Positions 4,721 to 5,077 of a stretch of 5,077 bases of DNA are shown piece after piece. Below the pieces are notes generated by a model. That model worked only from the letters and a program-made list of their open reading frames with translations, did not search any database and was not told where the DNA came from. Position 1 is the first letter of the stretch. The number at the start of each line of letters is the position of its first letter. The position numbers and the translations under genes were made by a program. The DNA comes from an uncultured Bacteroidota bacterium. GTDB lineage: Bacteria; Bacteroidota; Bacteroidia; Chitinophagales; Chitinophagaceae. The stretch lies in NCBI GenBank assembly GCA_946480675.1, contig CAMLKS010000211.1, positions 1-5,077 on the forward strand. Direction: 5' to 3'.

Positions 4721-5077
4721 TACTGTAATTCTCCAAAATAGTTTTGAATATCCTGCATGCACTTGGTGTGTGCATCCTGTTCTTTATTGGCATACCAGTC
4801 GGCCGTTAGCTGTATGGCTTGCGTAGCGTTCAGCAATGGTTTCCAGCCCATCATATTCAGCGCCCTGTTGCTATCCAGCAGCAGCAGCTTGGCTTCGTGC
4901 AAAGGCTTTTCATGCGGTATGATTTTATACCCGCCCGTGCCGAAGCGTTGCAGGAATATCTTGGTCAGGTCTTCTACCGTTACGGTATCATTCTCATCCG
5001 GCCCAAAGTTGAATGCCGTGCTGAACTGCACCGGCCTCTCACTCATCTTCGCTGCCAGCATCAGGTAGGCACCCAAT
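4720..5077 (-). CDS. rfbG: CDP-glucose 4,6-dehydratase, C-terminal part only
   Basis: Only the last 118 codons and the stop lie in the window; the frame is open to the right edge and the N-terminal Rossmann half with its catalytic residues is not visible. The TTG at the edge is an internal Leu (LGAYLMLA), not a start. Family features seen are AFNFGPDEND near the fragment's residues 21-30, then PHEAKLLLLDSNRALNMMGWKP, which resembles the P-H-E-A/x-x-L-D-x-x-x-A-x-x-x-L/M-G-W-x-P end of RfbG-type dehydratases. RfbG converts CDP-D-glucose to CDP-4-keto-6-deoxy-D-glucose, the precursor of 3,6-dideoxyhexoses and other CDP-linked 6-deoxy sugars for O-antigen or capsule. Its stop overlaps the ATG of the epimerase gene by one base, so the two are co-transcribed and probably act in sequence. 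Another extended-SDR sugar-nucleotide dehydratase is possible but fits less well. Confidence 0.82.
   Translation of the reverse strand, partial: LGAYLMLAAKMSERPVQFSTAFNFGPDENDTVTVEDLTKIFLQRFGTGGYKIIPHEKPLHEAKLLLLDSNRALNMMGWKPLLNATQAIQLTADWYANKEQDAHTKCMQDIQNYFGELQ
4731..4734 (-). promoter_or_regulatory. Shine-Dalgarno-like GGAG of the epimerase gene
   Basis: GGAG on the minus strand lies 10 nt before the ATG at 4720 and inside the 3' end of the dehydratase gene. Together with the TAATG stop-start overlap it supports the downstream start codon and suggests translational coupling. Clear sites of this kind are absent before the other genes here. Confidence 0.5.

Noticed and set aside
4721..4762. 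An upstream in-frame ATG that would extend the epimerase by 14 residues
   Set aside because: The extension lies wholly within the dehydratase coding end and has no family counterpart. The ATG at 4720 has GGAG 10 nt upstream and a TAATG overlap.
5074..5076. TTG near the right edge as the start of a short separate gene
   Set aside because: The protein from here is the C-terminal part of a dehydratase that is normally about 350 residues, so the codon is an internal leucine and the gene is cut by the window.
1..5077. Insertion sequences, CRISPR arrays, tRNA genes, phage or defence systems
   Set aside because: I saw no transposase, regularly spaced repeats, cloverleaf or defence-type protein motifs. 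Every long coding region belongs to a known housekeeping or envelope-related family.

Overview
The window looks like the chromosome of a Bacteroidota bacterium, most likely from the Chitinophagaceae or a near relative. The evidence is moderate G+C, mostly weak or absent Shine-Dalgarno sites, promoter-like TAnnTTTG elements, a reprolysin-type secreted protease, and a small META-domain lipoprotein. The family-level placement is inference. No mobile element, CRISPR array, tRNA or rRNA is visible.

Layout from left to right. Positions 1-1470 (minus) hold the N-terminal 490 residues of a secreted M12B/reprolysin-like zinc metalloprotease; its C-terminus lies outside the window. A 106-bp AT-rich divergent region (1471-1576) follows, with a plausible promoter for the protease. 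Next is a META/HslJ-domain lipoprotein (1577-2035, plus), which meets a DUF488 gene (2027-2500, minus) tail to tail with a 9-bp overlap and a strong hairpin just past the junction. A terminator (2519-2552) then separates DUF488 from an ALDH7-family (antiquitin-like) aldehyde dehydrogenase (2574-4106, minus). A second terminator (4142-4171) and a promoter-like TACTTTTG element separate that gene from the end of a nucleotide-sugar operon on the minus strand. That operon end consists of an RmlC-type sugar 3,5-epimerase (4184-4720) and, upstream of it and 1 bp overlapping, the C-terminal part of a CDP-glucose 4,6-dehydratase (4720-5077, cut by the window edge).

The genes fall into independent units. 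The dehydratase and epimerase act in sequence on a 4-keto-6-deoxy sugar nucleotide for a surface polysaccharide. The ALDH probably oxidises 2-aminoadipate semialdehyde in lysine degradation and appears monocistronic. DUF488, the META lipoprotein and the protease show no functional link to it or to each other.

I see no previously undescribed multi-gene system here. The points most worth a second look are the CDP-linked context of the RmlC homologue, a cysteine-switch-like motif in the bacterial protease, and the hairpin embedded in the DUF488 coding end.
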